A stretch of DNA of 64,000 nucleotides from Halomonas denitrificans (GCF_003056305.1 NZ_PYVX01000001.1:1054001-1118000); one strand, 5' to 3'. Positions 8,400 through 18,737 are shown, counted from the stretch's first letter. Program-made: numbers and translations. The notes: a model not told the origin generated them from the sequence alone.

Positions 8400-9910
8400 G
8401 GCGTGCCCTCCCCCGCCGCGCCGAGCACCGCCTCGATGTAGCGCTCGGGTGCCAGCAGCTGGCCGGCCGAGGCCTCGGCCAGGGCGTAGATCGGCCCGGC
8501 GTTGAGGCCGATGTAGAGCGTGCAGAGCGCAAGGCCCGACACCGTCGCCGACATCAGCCACATCGCCCGGGGGGCGACGGCCGGCGGGGGGGCGTCCCGC
8601 GTCTCCGGCGCCGCCTTCCAGAACACCTCGGCCCAGATCTTGATCATCGAGTAGAGGGTGAGCAGCCCCACCAGCAGGGCGATGAAGGTCACCCCATAGG
8701 CCTCGGCCTCGATACCGGCGCGGATGACGATGAACTTGGCGAAGAAGCCCGAGAGCGGCGGCATGCCGGCCAGCGACAGCGCCGGGATCAGGAACAGCAC
8801 GGCGAGCCAGGGATGGCTGCGATAGAGGCCGCCCAGCGACTTGAGCTGGTAGGTGCCGCGCAGCCGATGGACGATGCCGCTGACCAGGAAGAGGTTCGTC
8901 TTCACGATGATGTGGTGAATGATGTAGAAGACCCCGCCGATGATCGCCAGGGGCGTGAAGAGCGCCAGCCCCAGGATCATGTAGCCGATCTGGCTGACGA
9001 TGTGGAACGACAGGATGCGACGGAACTCGAACTGCGCCGCCGCGCCGAGCACCCCGGAGAGCATGGTGAAGCCCGCCCCCCACAGCAGGATCTCGTGGGT
9101 GTAGCCGGGGCTGTGGTGGAAGATCAGCGTGAACACCCGGTAGAGCGCATAGACCCCAACCTTGGTCAGCAGGCCGGCGAACAGTGCCGAGACCGCCACC
9201 GGCGGCGTGTGGTAGGAGGCCGGCAGCCAGAAGAAGAGCGGGAAGGCCGCCGCCTTGATGCCGAAGGCGACCATGAACATCATCGCCAGGACGTCGACCA
9301 TGCCATCGTCCTGAAGCGTCGCCAGGCGACGGGCGATGTCGGCCATGTTGAGCGTGCCGACCATGCCGTAGAGCAGCCCCACGGCGACCAGGAAGATCAC
9401 CGAGGAGACCAGGTTGAGGGTGACGTACTTGATCGCCCCCTCCATCTGCGCCTTCTCGCTGCCGAGGATCAGCAGCGCGAAGGAGGCCACCAGCATCACC
9501 TCGAACCAGACGTAGAGGTTGAAGATGTCCCCGGTGAGAAAGGCCCCGGCGACCCCGGCCAGCAGCAGGTGCATCAGCGGGAAGTAGCCGTAGGCCTCGT
9601 GGCCGCGCCCCACCGTGGCCAACGAGAAGAGCGCCACGGCAAAGCCGATGATGCCGGTGAGCACCACCATGATCGCCCCCAGCAGGTCGGCCACCAGGCT
9701 GATGCCGAAGGGCGCCGTCCAGCCGCCCATCTGCATGACCTGGATGCCGTCGCGCTGCACCGTGGCCAGCAGCCACAGCCCGGTCAGCAGCAGGCTCCCG
9801 GTGCCGGCCACGGCGAGGAAGCGCTGCATGCTCCGGGAGCGCCAGAACAGCAGCGACACGGCGCCCGCCAGCAGCGGGATGAGGATGGGCAGCGCGATCT
9901 GGGGCGTCAC
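8396..9910 (-). CDS. mrpD: Na+/H+ antiporter subunit D (Mrp system 1)
   Basis: A 504-residue, roughly 14-helix subunit homologous to the proton-pumping NuoM/NuoN subunits of complex I. It shows the NLVSSVIFLVAVGLLYG region, the Lys-containing helices FGIKAAAFPLFFWLP and LTKVGVYALYR, and the IIHHIIVKTNLFL segment expected for ion-translocating antiporter-like subunits. The start is GTG at 9908-9910, overlapping the mrpC stop (GTGA). Length and order (A-B-C-D-E-F-G) match group-1 Mrp systems. Confidence 0.95.
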   Translation of the reverse strand: MTPQIALPILIPLLAGAVSLLFWRSRSMQRFLAVAGTGSLLLTGLWLLATVQRDGIQVMQMGGWTAPFGISLVADLLGAIMVVLTGIIGFAVALFSLATVGRGHEAYGYFPLMHLLLAGVAGAFLTGDIFNLYVWFEVMLVASFALLILGSEKAQMEGAIKYVTLNLVSSVIFLVAVGLLYGMVGTLNMADIARRLATLQDDGMVDVLAMMFMVAFGIKAAAFPLFFWLPASYHTPPVAVSALFAGLLTKVGVYALYRVFTLIFHHSPGYTHEILLWGAGFTMLSGVLGAAAQFEFRRILSFHIVSQIGYMILGLALFTPLAIIGGVFYIIHHIIVKTNLFLVSGIVHRLRGTYQLKSLGGLYRSHPWLAVLFLIPALSLAGMPPLSGFFAKFIVIRAGIEAEAYGVTFIALLVGLLTLYSMIKIWAEVFWKAAPETRDAPPPAVAPRAMWLMSATVSGLALCTLYIGLNAGPIYALAEASAGQLLAPERYIEAVLGAAGEGTP

Positions 9911-10254
9911 GAGTCGGTGTCCCTCATCTTGTCCAGGTCATCGGCGCCCACGATCTCCCAGGCGCGGCGCACCAGCACCACGGAGAACGACAGCACCCCG
10001 AAGGCGATGACGATGGCCGTGAGCACCAGCGCCTGGGGCAGCGGGTCGGCCACCGCGCCGGCCGGCGCCGAGAGCCCCTCGGGCACCAGCGGCGGGGCGC
10101 CGCGTACCATGCCCGCCGTGGCGAAGATCAGCAGGTTGGCGGCATTGGAGAGCAGCATCAGCCCGATCACCAGCTTGACGATGGAGCGCCGCAGCATCAT
10201 GTAGACGGCGGCGGCGAAGAGCGTGCCGATCGCGACGGCTATCAGGGGTTCCAT
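9907..10254 (-). CDS. mrpC: Na+/H+ antiporter subunit C (Mrp system 1)
   Basis: A 115-residue three-helix subunit homologous to NuoK. It has the conserved MLLSNAANLLIF and DPLPQALVLTAIVIAFGVLSF segments; the DPLPQALVLTAIVI block is the MrpC signature. It begins 9 bp after mrpB and overlaps mrpD. It forms part of the membrane arm with A and D. Confidence 0.95.
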   Translation of the reverse strand: MEPLIAVAIGTLFAAAVYMMLRRSIVKLVIGLMLLSNAANLLIFATAGMVRGAPPLVPEGLSAPAGAVADPLPQALVLTAIVIAFGVLSFSVVLVRRAWEIVGADDLDKMRDTDS

Positions 10255-10263
10255 GGCGCCTCC

Positions 10264-10698
10264 TCAGCGTTCGTCGTCGTGCTGGTCGGTCTTGACCAGG
10301 GCGGTGATCGCCGTGAGCACCGAGCCCACCACCACCAGGTAGACCCCGACGTCGAAGAGCAGCACCGTCGAGGCCTTGAAGTCGATGATCGGGATGGTCC
10401 ACCACTGGGCCGTGAAGAAGGGCTCGCCGACCCACCAGGCCGGCAGCGTCGAGCCCACCCCGAGCACCAGCCCCATGGCGACCAGATCCCGGGGCGACAC
10501 CGTGAGCATCCGGTTCAGGGGGCCACGCCCGAAGGCGAAGAGGTAGAGCGCGAAGGCCGCCGCCGCCACCAGGCCGGCAATGAAGCCGCCGCCCGGCTCG
10601 TCGTGCCCGCGCAGCAGCAGGAACAGCGAGAAGAGCAGCTGCAGCGGCAGCAGCAGCCGCGCCGCGGCGTTGAGGATCAGGGTGCCCGACCTAGCCAT
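10264..10698 (-). CDS. mrpB: Na+/H+ antiporter subunit B (Mrp system 1)
   Basis: A 144-residue four-helix subunit of the MnhB family. It shows [19 protein letters not shown] near residue 30 and the terminal VLLFDVGVYLVVVGSVLT segment. It starts at ATG 10696-10698, overlapping the mrpA stop by 8 bp. In this operon B is a separate protein, whereas in the divergent operon the equivalent domain is fused to subunit A; this distinguishes the two classes. Confidence 0.95.
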   Translation of the reverse strand: MARSGTLILNAAARLLLPLQLLFSLFLLLRGHDEPGGGFIAGLVAAAAFALYLFAFGRGPLNRMLTVSPRDLVAMGLVLGVGSTLPAWWVGEPFFTAQWWTIPIIDFKASTVLLFDVGVYLVVVGSVLTAITALVKTDQHDDER

Positions 10699-13021
10699 CG
10701 TCCCGCTCCCCCGGCGGCGCGGGGCGCCGGCGCTCGTGCTCCCGGGCGTGGAAGCGCAGCATGGCATAGACGCCGATGGCCGCCAGCGCCAGGACGAACA
10801 TCTCGCCCAGAGTGTCCAGCGCCCGGAAGTCGACCAGGATGACGTTGACGATGTTGTGGCCGTGGCCCAGCGGCTGGCTGTTGGCGATCATGTAGTCCGA
10901 GATGCGCGGCAGGCGCTCCCCGGAGAGCACCGCGAGCATCAGCGCGGTGATCAGCCCGCCGGTGAGCGCGGCGACGATCAGGTCGCGCAGCCGCTCCAGG
11001 GGCGTCGAGAGGGTGGCGAAGTGCGGCAGGCGAAACAGCACCAGCACCAGCAGGATGACCGTCAGGGTCTCCACCAGCAGCTGGGTGATCGCCAGGTCCG
11101 GGGCGCTGAACAGCACGAAGGTCAGCGCGATGGAGAAGCCCATGACCCCCAGCGCCGCCACCGCCGCCAGGCGCGAGCGCATCACGCAGGCCGCCACGGC
11201 CCCGGCGACCATCAGGCCGGCGACCACCGCCTCGTGGAGGTAGACCTCCAGGGCGACATCGAGGGTGAAGGCGTGGCGAAAGAAGAGCGCATGGCCGACC
11301 AGGCCGACCAGCACCAGCAGGGTCATGGCCAGATAGTTGCGGATGTGGCCGTTCTGCAGCAGCCGGGTCTGCCACTCGGCGACGGCCACCATGCCCGCCA
11401 TCAGCGCCTCGTAGCCGGCCTCGGGGCCGCGCGCCATCAGCGGCGCGAGGCGCTCGAGCCGGGCGCGCAACCGGTCCCAGTGGCGGTAGGCGAGAAGGCC
11501 CAGCGCCAGGCTCGCTAGCGACAGCACGAGCGGCAGGTTGAGCCCGTGCCACAGCGCCAGGTGAACCTCGGCCCCGGGCGCGCCGATGCCGGCCAGGGTG
11601 ACCGCCACCAGCGGGTCGAGCAGGCCCGGCGCCAGGCCGAAGCCGAGCGACAGCACGGCGAGCAGCGCCGGTCCCGCGAGCATCGCCGAGGGCGCCTCAT
11701 GGGGGGCCTTGGGGGTCTGTCGCGAGGCGCCGAAGAAGGGGCGCAGGGCGACGATGGCCGCGACGGCCAGGGTCAGGAAGGCCGCCGTGAAGGCGAGCAG
11801 CAGGATCAGCGGCCGCCAGGCGTCGGCCTCGAGCACCGAGGCGAGCATCGCCTCCTTGCCGACGAAGCCCAGCAGCGGCGGCAGCCCGGCCAGCGACAGG
11901 GCCGCGACGCCGGCGACCACGGCGGTGCGCGGCATCGCCCGGCGCAGCCCGCCCATGGCGGTGACGTCCTTGGTGCCGGTCTCGTGGTCGAGGATGCCGG
12001 CAACCATGAACAGCGCCCCCTTGTAGAGCGAGTGGGCCAGCAGGAAGACCACGAAGGCGGTGAGCGCCTGGGGGGTGCCGAGGCCGAGCAGCAGGGTCAG
12101 CGTGCCCAGCGCCATCACCGTCGAGTAGGCCAGCAGCGTCTTGACGTTGGTGTGCTGGATCGCCAGGAAGGCGCCGGTGGCCATGGTCACCGCGCCGACC
12201 AGCGAGAGGCTGGTGACCCACAGCTCGGTGCCGCCCAGCGCCGGATGCAGCCGCGCCAGCAGGTAGATGCCCGCCTTGACCATGGTCGCCGAGTGCAGGT
12301 AGGCCGAGACCGGCGTGGGCGCCGCCATGGCGTTGGGCAGCCAGAAGTGGAAGGGGAACTGCGCCGACTTGGTGAAGGCGCCGATCAGCAGGCAGAGCAG
12401 CAGCGGCGTGTAGAGCGCATGGTCGCGCAGCGTCTCGCCGCGCTGGACCAGCTCGGCAAGCGACCAGCTGTCGCCGGCCCCGGCCAGCATGACCAGGCCG
12501 GCCAGCAGCGCCAGCCCGCCGCCCACGGTGACGAAGAGCCCCTGCAGGGCCGCCTTGCGCGCCGCGGGATCGGTGTGGTTGAAGCCGATCAGCAGGTAGG
12601 AGGTGATGCTGGTGAGCTCCCAGAACACGAAGAGCGTGACCAGGTTGTCGGCGAGCACCAGGCCGAGCATCGACATCATGAAGGCGGTGATCACCACCAG
12701 GAAGCGCGGCAGGTCGCGATGGCCGCGCAGGTACTCTCCGGAGTAGACCAGTATCAGGGCGCCGATCCCGGTGATCAGCAGGGCGAAGAGCCAGGCGAGG
12801 CCGTCGATCAGGAAGGTCAGCGTGATGTCGAGCCCCGGCACCCAGGCCCACTCCAGGCGCAGCACCTCGCCGGCGGCGATCGCCGGCCACTGGCCGAGCA
12901 GCCAGGCCGCGATGGCGGCAGGCAGCAGGGCCATCAGCCGCGGCGTCCGGGCCCCGAACCACTGATGCAGCAGCGGGGCCAGGCCCGCCATCGCGAAGCC
13001 TCCCAGCACGGCAAGTTGCAT
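10691..13021 (-). CDS. mrpA: Na+/H+ antiporter subunit A (Mrp system 1)
   Basis: A 776-residue large subunit related to NuoL, first gene of the leftward operon. The antiporter core (about 60-480) includes the NuoL-like FWELTSITSYLLIGFNH, the [35 protein letters not shown] block and the LLAYSTVMALGTL region. The C-terminal part (about 570-770) carries the MbhD/MbhE-like helices (SAPDLAITQLLVETLTVILL and [18 protein letters not shown]). The start at 13019-13021 has GGAGGG eight bases upstream. The total length is that of a separate MrpA. Confidence 0.96.
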   Translation of the reverse strand: MQLAVLGGFAMAGLAPLLHQWFGARTPRLMALLPAAIAAWLLGQWPAIAAGEVLRLEWAWVPGLDITLTFLIDGLAWLFALLITGIGALILVYSGEYLRGHRDLPRFLVVITAFMMSMLGLVLADNLVTLFVFWELTSITSYLLIGFNHTDPAARKAALQGLFVTVGGGLALLAGLVMLAGAGDSWSLAELVQRGETLRDHALYTPLLLCLLIGAFTKSAQFPFHFWLPNAMAAPTPVSAYLHSATMVKAGIYLLARLHPALGGTELWVTSLSLVGAVTMATGAFLAIQHTNVKTLLAYSTVMALGTLTLLLGLGTPQALTAFVVFLLAHSLYKGALFMVAGILDHETGTKDVTAMGGLRRAMPRTAVVAGVAALSLAGLPPLLGFVGKEAMLASVLEADAWRPLILLLAFTAAFLTLAVAAIVALRPFFGASRQTPKAPHEAPSAMLAGPALLAVLSLGFGLAPGLLDPLVAVTLAGIGAPGAEVHLALWHGLNLPLVLSLASLALGLLAYRHWDRLRARLERLAPLMARGPEAGYEALMAGMVAVAEWQTRLLQNGHIRNYLAMTLLVLVGLVGHALFFRHAFTLDVALEVYLHEAVVAGLMVAGAVAACVMRSRLAAVAALGVMGFSIALTFVLFSAPDLAITQLLVETLTVILLVLVLFRLPHFATLSTPLERLRDLIVAALTGGLITALMLAVLSGERLPRISDYMIANSQPLGHGHNIVNVILVDFRALDTLGEMFVLALAAIGVYAMLRFHAREHERRRPAPPGERDDG

Positions 13022-13284
13022 CGGCCACCCTCCCTGGGACGGGGGAGCGCGCGATTGCGGCCCGCTCCCTCGAGTTGAGGTCCGTCCACTCTAGAGAGAC
13101 AAAGTGTTGAAAGGCAAGGAGGCAGCGAGGGAATTCGCTTTGCGTTAAAGTGGCAGGGAGCCAAACCATGGGGGGCCTCGACCCAGGGACGGGGGCGAAG
13201 ACGTATCGCCTGCCTCATCCTGTTCCCCGGGCGCGTGACCGAGACGCCCTCCCCGTTTCCGAACCCGCGCAGGATGACCGACCG
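13022..13284. promoter_or_regulatory. Divergent promoter region between the two Mrp operons
   Basis: This 263-bp gap must hold both mrp promoters. Leftward, a weak TTGCCT-18-TAGAGT pair precedes mrpA. Rightward I see no confident -10/-35 pair. The 135 bp just before the rightward gene are G/C-rich and can fold into small hairpins: GGCGA/TCGCC at about 13194-13210 and GGGCG/CGCCC at about 13230-13250. That leader also stays open in frame with the gene, but it lacks conserved protein sequence, so I read it as untranslated. Confidence 0.4.
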
Positions 13285-16113
13285 ATGACACTGCTGTGGA
13301 TAGCCCTGCTGCCCCTGCTGGGGGTTCTGGTGCCCGCGTTCACCGCGCAACGTGGGCGACGCTTCTGCTCCCTGGCCACCGCGGCGCTGCCCGCGCTGGC
13401 GCTGCTGCTGACCCTCGTCCAGCTGCCGACCCTGGCGGCCGACGAGACGCTGCGCGTCGCCGTCGACTGGGTGCCCACCCTCGGCCTCGAGCTCGCCTTC
13501 CGGCTGGACGGCCTGTCGGTGCTCTTCAACCTGCTGATCATGGGCATCGGCCTGCTGATCCTGCTCTACGCGCACTTCTACCTGTCGCCGGAGGAGCCCT
13601 TCGGGCGTTTCTACGCCTACCTGATCCTCTTCATGGCCTCCATGGTCGGCATCGTGATGGCCGACAACCTGCTGCTGCTGTGGCTCTACTGGGAGCTGAC
13701 CAGCCTCTCCTCCTTCCTGCTGATCGGCTTCTGGTCGCACAGAAGCGACGCCCGCAAGGGGGCGCGCATGGCGCTGACCGTGACCGGCGCCGGCGGCCTG
13801 GCGCTGCTTGCCGGCCTGCTGCTGCTGGGCGACATCGTCGGCAGCTACGACATGCAGGTGGTGCTCGACAGCGGCAGCGCCATCCTCGCCGACCCGCGCT
13901 ACCCCTGGATGCTGGGGCTGGTGCTGCTCGGTGCCTTCACCAAGTCGGCGCAGTTCCCCTTCCAGTTCTGGCTGCCCCACGCCATGGCGGCCCCCACGCC
14001 GGTCTCGGCCTACCTGCACTCGGCGACCATGGTCAAGGCGGGCATCTTCCTGATGGCCCGCCTGCACCCGGCCATCGCCGGCAGCGAGCTGTGGACGGTG
14101 GTCGTGTCGCTGATCGGCATGGCGACGCTGCTCTACGGCGCCTGGTTCGCGCTGATGAAGACCGACCTCAAGGGCATCCTGGCCTTCTCCACAGTGAGCC
14201 ACCTCGGCCTGATCACCGTGCTGCTGGGCATCGGCAGCCCCATGGCGGTGCTCGCCGCGCTCTTCCACATCCTCAACCATGCCGCCTTCAAGGCGGCGCT
14301 GTTCATGTGCGCCGGGATCATCGACCACGAGACCGGCACCCGCGAGCTCAAGCGGCTGGGCGGGCTTCGCCGCGCCATGCCGGTCACCGCCCTGCTGACC
14401 ACCCTGGCCGGCGCCGCCATGGCCGGGGTGCCGCTGTTCAACGGCTTCCTCTCCAAGGAGATGTTCTTCACCGAGACCCTGGCGAGCCCGGTGCTCGGCG
14501 GGCTGAGCTGGCTGCTGCCGGTGCTCGCCACCCTGGGCGGCATCCTCTCGGTGGCCTACTCGCTGCGCCTGGTGCACGCGGTGTTCTACAAGCCGGCCCG
14601 CGAGGCGCCGCCCAAGTCGCCCCACGAGCCGCCCTGGCTGATGCGCGCCCCGGTGGCGCTGCTGGTGGTGATCTGCGTGCTGGTGGGCCTCGCCCCGGTG
14701 CTGGCCGAGGGCCTGCTGGCTCTGGCGATCACGCCGGTGCTCGGCGAGACGATGGAGTTCCACCTGGCGATCTGGCACGGCGTCAACCTGCCGCTCGCCA
14801 TGAGCGGCGTGGCGCTGGTCGCCGGCGTGGCGATGTACGCCCGCCATGCCGACCTGCAGCGCTTCCTGAAGGGCTTTCGCCCGGTGGACGCGCGCCTGGT
14901 GTTCGAGGGCGCCGTGCAGCGGCTCTCCAACCGGGCCGAGACGACGCTGCGGCGCATCGACAACGGCTCCCAGCAGCGCTACGTGGGGCTGCTGCTGCTG
15001 GCCTCGGTGGTGGTGGCGGGGCTCGGCCTGTCCGGCATGCCGCTGCTCACCGGCGACCAGGGCAACCAGCCCGTCGACGGCGTGCTGCTGGTGGGCGCCG
15101 GCCTGCTGATCTTCGGCGGCATCGGCACCGCCGCCACCCACCGCTACCGCCTGATCTCGCTGCTGATGCTCTCGGTGGTGGGGCTCATCGTGTCGCTGAC
15201 CTTCGCCCGCTTCTCGGCGCCCGACCTGGCGCTGACCCAGCTGTCGGTGGAGGTGGTGACCATGATCCTGCTGATGCTGGCGCTCTACTTCCTGCCCCAG
15301 CGCACCTCCCGCGAGACCTCGTCGGCGCGCCACGTGCGCGACATCGTGCTGGCCGGCGCCCTGGGCATGGCGGTGGCCAGCCTCAACTACGCGGTGCTGA
15401 CCCGCGACACCACCAGCCTCTCGAGCTTCTTCCTCGAGAACAGCGTGTCGGGCGGCGGCGGCCACAACGTGGTCAACGTCATCCTCGTCGACTTCCGCGG
15501 CTTCGATACCCTGGGCGAGATCACCGTGCTGGCCCTGGCGGGACTGGCCATCTTCAAGCTGCTGCGGCGCCTGCGCCTGTTCATGCCCCACAGCGACACC
15601 GAGGGCCGCCTCTGGTCACCGGACCGCTACCCGGCGATCCTCACCTCCATCTCCCTGGCCCTGCTGCCGCTGGCGCTGCTGGTCTCGGCGTTCATCTTCC
15701 TGCGCGGCCACAACCTGCCCGGCGGCGGCTTCATCGCGGGGCTGGTCACCGCGGTGGCGATGATCCTGCTCTACATGGCGCGCGGCGTGGAGTGGGCCCA
15801 GGAGCGGCTGCAGTTCGAGTACCAGCCGGTGGCCATCGCCGGCGTCGGCATCGCCACCCTGACGGGGCTCGGCAGCTGGCTGTTCGGCGAGCCGTTCCTG
15901 ACCTCGGCCTTCGGCCACTTCCACCTGCCGGTGATCGGCGACTTCGAGCTGGCCACCGCCCTGCTCTTCGACCTGGGGGTCTACCTGGCGGTAGTCGGCG
16001 CCACCCTGATGATCCTCGCCAACCTGGGCAAGGTCACCACGGCCCACAGCCCCGCCAAGGGCGCCCCGGCCAGCGACGAGAACCTGTCCCGTTCCAGCAA
16101 GGAGAAACACTGA
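13285..16113 (+). CDS. mrpAB: Na+/H+ antiporter subunit A/B fusion (Mrp system 2)
   Basis: A 942-residue fused subunit. Residues 1-780 are MrpA-like (NuoL homologous core with [21 protein letters not shown] split over residues 120-150, [20 protein letters not shown], and the MbhD/E-like [20 protein letters not shown] and [15 protein letters not shown]). Residues about 785-925 are a complete MrpB domain ([17 protein letters not shown] and [18 protein letters not shown]). Fused AB genes define the six-gene Pha/Mrp group known from Sinorhizobium and Pseudomonas. The start at 13285 is set by homology, with AGGATGACC upstream; an upstream in-frame ATG at 13150 is rejected. Its TGA overlaps the next ATG. 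Confidence 0.95.
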   Translation: MTLLWIALLPLLGVLVPAFTAQRGRRFCSLATAALPALALLLTLVQLPTLAADETLRVAVDWVPTLGLELAFRLDGLSVLFNLLIMGIGLLILLYAHFYLSPEEPFGRFYAYLILFMASMVGIVMADNLLLLWLYWELTSLSSFLLIGFWSHRSDARKGARMALTVTGAGGLALLAGLLLLGDIVGSYDMQVVLDSGSAILADPRYPWMLGLVLLGAFTKSAQFPFQFWLPHAMAAPTPVSAYLHSATMVKAGIFLMARLHPAIAGSELWTVVVSLIGMATLLYGAWFALMKTDLKGILAFSTVSHLGLITVLLGIGSPMAVLAALFHILNHAAFKAALFMCAGIIDHETGTRELKRLGGLRRAMPVTALLTTLAGAAMAGVPLFNGFLSKEMFFTETLASPVLGGLSWLLPVLATLGGILSVAYSLRLVHAVFYKPAREAPPKSPHEPPWLMRAPVALLVVICVLVGLAPVLAEGLLALAITPVLGETMEFHLAIWHGVNLPLAMSGVALVAGVAMYARHADLQRFLKGFRPVDARLVFEGAVQRLSNRAETTLRRIDNGSQQRYVGLLLLASVVVAGLGLSGMPLLTGDQGNQPVDGVLLVGAGLLIFGGIGTAATHRYRLISLLMLSVVGLIVSLTFARFSAPDLALTQLSVEVVTMILLMLALYFLPQRTSRETSSARHVRDIVLAGALGMAVASLNYAVLTRDTTSLSSFFLENSVSGGGGHNVVNVILVDFRGFDTLGEITVLALAGLAIFKLLRRLRLFMPHSDTEGRLWSPDRYPAILTSISLALLPLALLVSAFIFLRGHNLPGGGFIAGLVTAVAMILLYMARGVEWAQERLQFEYQPVAIAGVGIATLTGLGSWLFGEPFLTSAFGHFHLPVIGDFELATALLFDLGVYLAVVGATLMILANLGKVTTAHSPAKGAPASDENLSRSSKEKH

Positions 16114-16451
16114 TGGAAAGCCTCTACGCCATCACCACCGGCGTGCTGACCGCCTGCGGGCTCTACCTGACGCTGCGCGGGCGGACCTTCCCGGTCGTCG
16201 TCGGGCTGACCCTGCTCTCCTATGCGGTCAACCTCTTCCTGTTCTCCATGGGCGGACTGACGACCGGCGCCGCGGCGATCATCGACGGCCAGTCCCATTT
16301 CGCCGACCCCCTGCCCCAGGCGCTGGTGCTGACCGCCATCGTGATCGGCTTCGCCATGACCGCCTTCGTGGTCATCCTGGCCATGCGCGCCCGCAGCGAG
16401 CTGGGCAATGACCACGTCGACGGTCGCAAGCGAGAGGAGCCTCACCGGTGA
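16113..16451 (+). CDS. mrpC: Na+/H+ antiporter subunit C (Mrp system 2)
   Basis: A 112-residue NuoK-like three-helix subunit. It carries the MrpC signature DPLPQALVLTAIVIGFAMTAF and the LTLLSYAVNLFLFSMGG segment. AAGGAG lies eight bases before the ATG, which shares its A with the TGA of the preceding fused gene (TGATG), indicating translational coupling. The hydrophilic tail is longer than in system 1. Confidence 0.95.
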   Translation: MESLYAITTGVLTACGLYLTLRGRTFPVVVGLTLLSYAVNLFLFSMGGLTTGAAAIIDGQSHFADPLPQALVLTAIVIGFAMTAFVVILAMRARSELGNDHVDGRKREEPHR

Positions 16452-17959
16452 TGCAGCACCTGATCGTTCTCCCCGTCGTCCTGCCCCTGGTGGTGGGACT
16501 GATCCTGCTGCGCAGCCGGCACGGCGCCATGCGCACCCATCGCACGGTGGGCGTCGCCGCCACCGCCCTGCTGGTGGCGGTGGCCGCGGTGATGCTGGCC
16601 CGGGCCGCCGGCGGCGAGGTCACCTACTACGCGCTGGGCGGCTGGCAGCCGCCCTTCGGCATCGTGCTGGTGCTCGACCGCCTCTCGGCGCTGATGATCA
16701 TGGTCACCGCGGTGCTGGCGCTGGGCTGCGTGATCTTCGCCTGTGCCGGCGACGACGAGCGCGGCAGCAACTTCCACGGCCTCTTCCAGCTGCAGCTGAT
16801 GGGCATCAACGGCGCCTTCCTGACCGGTGACCTGTTCAACCTCTTCGTGTTCTTCGAGGTGCTGCTGCTGGCCTCCTACGCGCTGCTGATCCACGGCGGC
16901 GGCAAGTCGCGGATCCAGTCGGCGGTGCACTACGTGGTGCTCAACCTGGTCGGCTCGTCGCTGTTCTTGATCAGCGTGGGCGTGCTCTACGGCGCCACCG
17001 GCACCCTCAACATGGCCGACATGGCCGTGCGCCTGGCGGAGCTGCCCGCCGAGCGCGCGGGCCTGGTCACCGCGGGGGGGCTGATGCTGCTGGTGGTGTT
17101 CGGCCTCAAGGCCGCCATCCTGCCGCTCTACTTCTGGCTGCCGCGCGCCTATGCCGCCGCCCCGGCCCCGGTCGCCGCGCTCTTCGCGATCATGACCAAG
17201 GTCGGCATCTACGCCATCCTGCGGGTCTACACGCTGATCTTCGGCGAGCAGGCCGGCGTGCTGGAGGCCCTCGAGCGCCCCTGGGTGTGGTGGCTGTCGC
17301 TGGCGACCATGGTGGTGGCCGGCATCGGCGTGCTGGCCGCCCGCGACCTGCGTCTGCTGGTGGCCTACCTGGTGGTCATCTCGGTGGGCACGCTGCTGGC
17401 CGGCATCGGCATGGGCTCGCCGGCGGCCGTCTCCGCCCTGCTCTACTACCTGGTGCACAGCACCTTCGTCACCGGCGCGCTCTTCCTGATCGCCGAGATG
17501 ATCGGCCTGCAGCGGGGCAAGGCGGGCACGCGGCTGGTCAAGGGGCGTCCGCTGCGCGACGGCCGCCGGCTGGCCGGGCTGTTCTTCGTCGGGGCGATCG
17601 CCGTGGCCGGCCTGCCACCGCTGTCCGGCGCCCTCGGCAAGGCGCTGCTGATGGATGCCGCCGCGCCCTGGCAGCAGCCGTGGCTGTGGCCGATCCTGCT
17701 CGGCACCGGCCTCGCCGCCCTGGTCGCCCTCTCGCGCGCCGGCTCGACGCTGTTCTGGCGCAGCCATGACGGCGAGGCCAGCGGCGAGGCGCTGTCGCGC
17801 TCGCGCTGGCTGGGCGCCGGCGGGCTGCTCGCCGCCTCGCCGCTGCTGGTCGCCCTGGCGGGCCCGGTCAGCGACTACACCCGTGCCACCGCCGACCAGC
17901 TGGCCGATCCGGATGTGCTGGTGCGCGCCGTCCTGTCTGATGCCGGAGAGTCCCCATGA
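16448..17959 (+). CDS. mrpD: Na+/H+ antiporter subunit D (Mrp system 2)
   Basis: A 503-residue NuoM/N-like subunit with about 14 helices. It shows FFEVLLLASYALLIHGG, VFGLKAAILPLYFWLPRAYAA and IMTKVGIYAILRVYTLIFG. The GTG at 16448 (GTGA overlap with subunit C) has GAGGAG eight bases upstream and is preferred, although the adjacent ATG at 16451 is possible. It differs strongly in sequence from the system-1 copy, consistent with an old divergence between the two antiporter types. Confidence 0.94.
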   Translation: MMQHLIVLPVVLPLVVGLILLRSRHGAMRTHRTVGVAATALLVAVAAVMLARAAGGEVTYYALGGWQPPFGIVLVLDRLSALMIMVTAVLALGCVIFACAGDDERGSNFHGLFQLQLMGINGAFLTGDLFNLFVFFEVLLLASYALLIHGGGKSRIQSAVHYVVLNLVGSSLFLISVGVLYGATGTLNMADMAVRLAELPAERAGLVTAGGLMLLVVFGLKAAILPLYFWLPRAYAAAPAPVAALFAIMTKVGIYAILRVYTLIFGEQAGVLEALERPWVWWLSLATMVVAGIGVLAARDLRLLVAYLVVISVGTLLAGIGMGSPAAVSALLYYLVHSTFVTGALFLIAEMIGLQRGKAGTRLVKGRPLRDGRRLAGLFFVGAIAVAGLPPLSGALGKALLMDAAAPWQQPWLWPILLGTGLAALVALSRAGSTLFWRSHDGEASGEALSRSRWLGAGGLLAASPLLVALAGPVSDYTRATADQLADPDVLVRAVLSDAGESP

Positions 17960-18453
17960 TCACGCCTCGCCGCTGGCTCCCCCTGCCCCTGCTGTCGATC
18001 CTGCTGCTGGTCGTCTGGCTGCTGATGGTCCGCAGCATCGCCCCGGGCCAGATCCTGCTGGGCGGGGTGCTGGCCCTGCTCATCCCGCTGGCCACCTACC
18101 GCTTCTGGGACGCCCAGCCCCACGTGGCGAAGCCGGGGCTGCTGCTGCGCTTCGTGGCGCGCGTGCTGGTCGACATCCTGGTCGCCAACATCCAGGTGGC
18201 CTGGCTGATCATCAACCCGCGCCAGCGCATGCGTCCGGCCTTCGTCGTCTATCCGCTGATGCTGGAGGAGCGCTTCACCATCACCCTGCTGGCCAGCACC
18301 ATCAGCCTCACTCCGGGCACGGTATCGGCCAACCTGCGCATGGACGGCAAGTCGCTGCTGATCCATACCCTCGACATGGAGGACGAGGACGCGCTGATCG
18401 AGACGATACGCGAGCGCTACGAGCGGCCGCTGAAGGAGATCTACGAATGCTAG
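17956..18453 (+). CDS. mrpE: Na+/H+ antiporter subunit E (Mrp system 2)
   Basis: A 165-residue subunit with two N-terminal helices and the MrpE hallmark LLASTISLTPGTVSANLRMDG near residue 115, then the HTLDMEDEDAL segment. Its ATG overlaps the mrpD stop (ATGA). It is eight residues longer than the system-1 copy. Confidence 0.94.
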   Translation: MITPRRWLPLPLLSILLLVVWLLMVRSIAPGQILLGGVLALLIPLATYRFWDAQPHVAKPGLLLRFVARVLVDILVANIQVAWLIINPRQRMRPAFVVYPLMLEERFTITLLASTISLTPGTVSANLRMDGKSLLIHTLDMEDEDALIETIRERYERPLKEIYEC

Positions 18454-18716
18454 ACATCGCCCTGAAGATCAGCATCACCCTGATCCTGCTGTCCATCCTG
18501 CTGAACGCCTATCGACTGACGGTCGGGCCCGACATGCCCGACCGCATCCTGGCGCTGGACACCATGTACGTGAACTCCATCGCGCTGATCGTGCTGATGG
18601 GTCTGTGGCTCAACACCAAGACCTATTTCGAGGCGGCCCTGCTGATCGCCATGCTCGGCTTCATCAGCACCGTGGCGGTCTGCAAGTACATCCTGCGCGG
18701 CGACATCATCGAATAG
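18447..18716 (+). CDS. mrpF: Na+/H+ antiporter subunit F (Mrp system 2)
   Basis: An 89-residue three-helix subunit with the family motif VGPDMPDRILALDTMYVNS and an acidic-ended tail RGDIIE. The ATG at 18447-18449 lies inside the last codons of mrpE (7-bp overlap), with AAGGAG upstream. It has the same length as the system-1 MrpF. Confidence 0.94.
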   Translation: MLDIALKISITLILLSILLNAYRLTVGPDMPDRILALDTMYVNSIALIVLMGLWLNTKTYFEAALLIAMLGFISTVAVCKYILRGDIIE

Positions 18717-18737
18717 GCCAGCAACGTCGGAGCCACC

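Noticed and set aside
13150..13284. An N-terminal extension of the mrpAB protein
   Set aside because: The 45 residues are not like any MrpA start, and a ribosome site and conserved Met exist at 13285.
13150..13284. A known Na+ riboswitch
   Set aside because: I cannot match conserved nucleotides of a described class; only small hairpins are seen.
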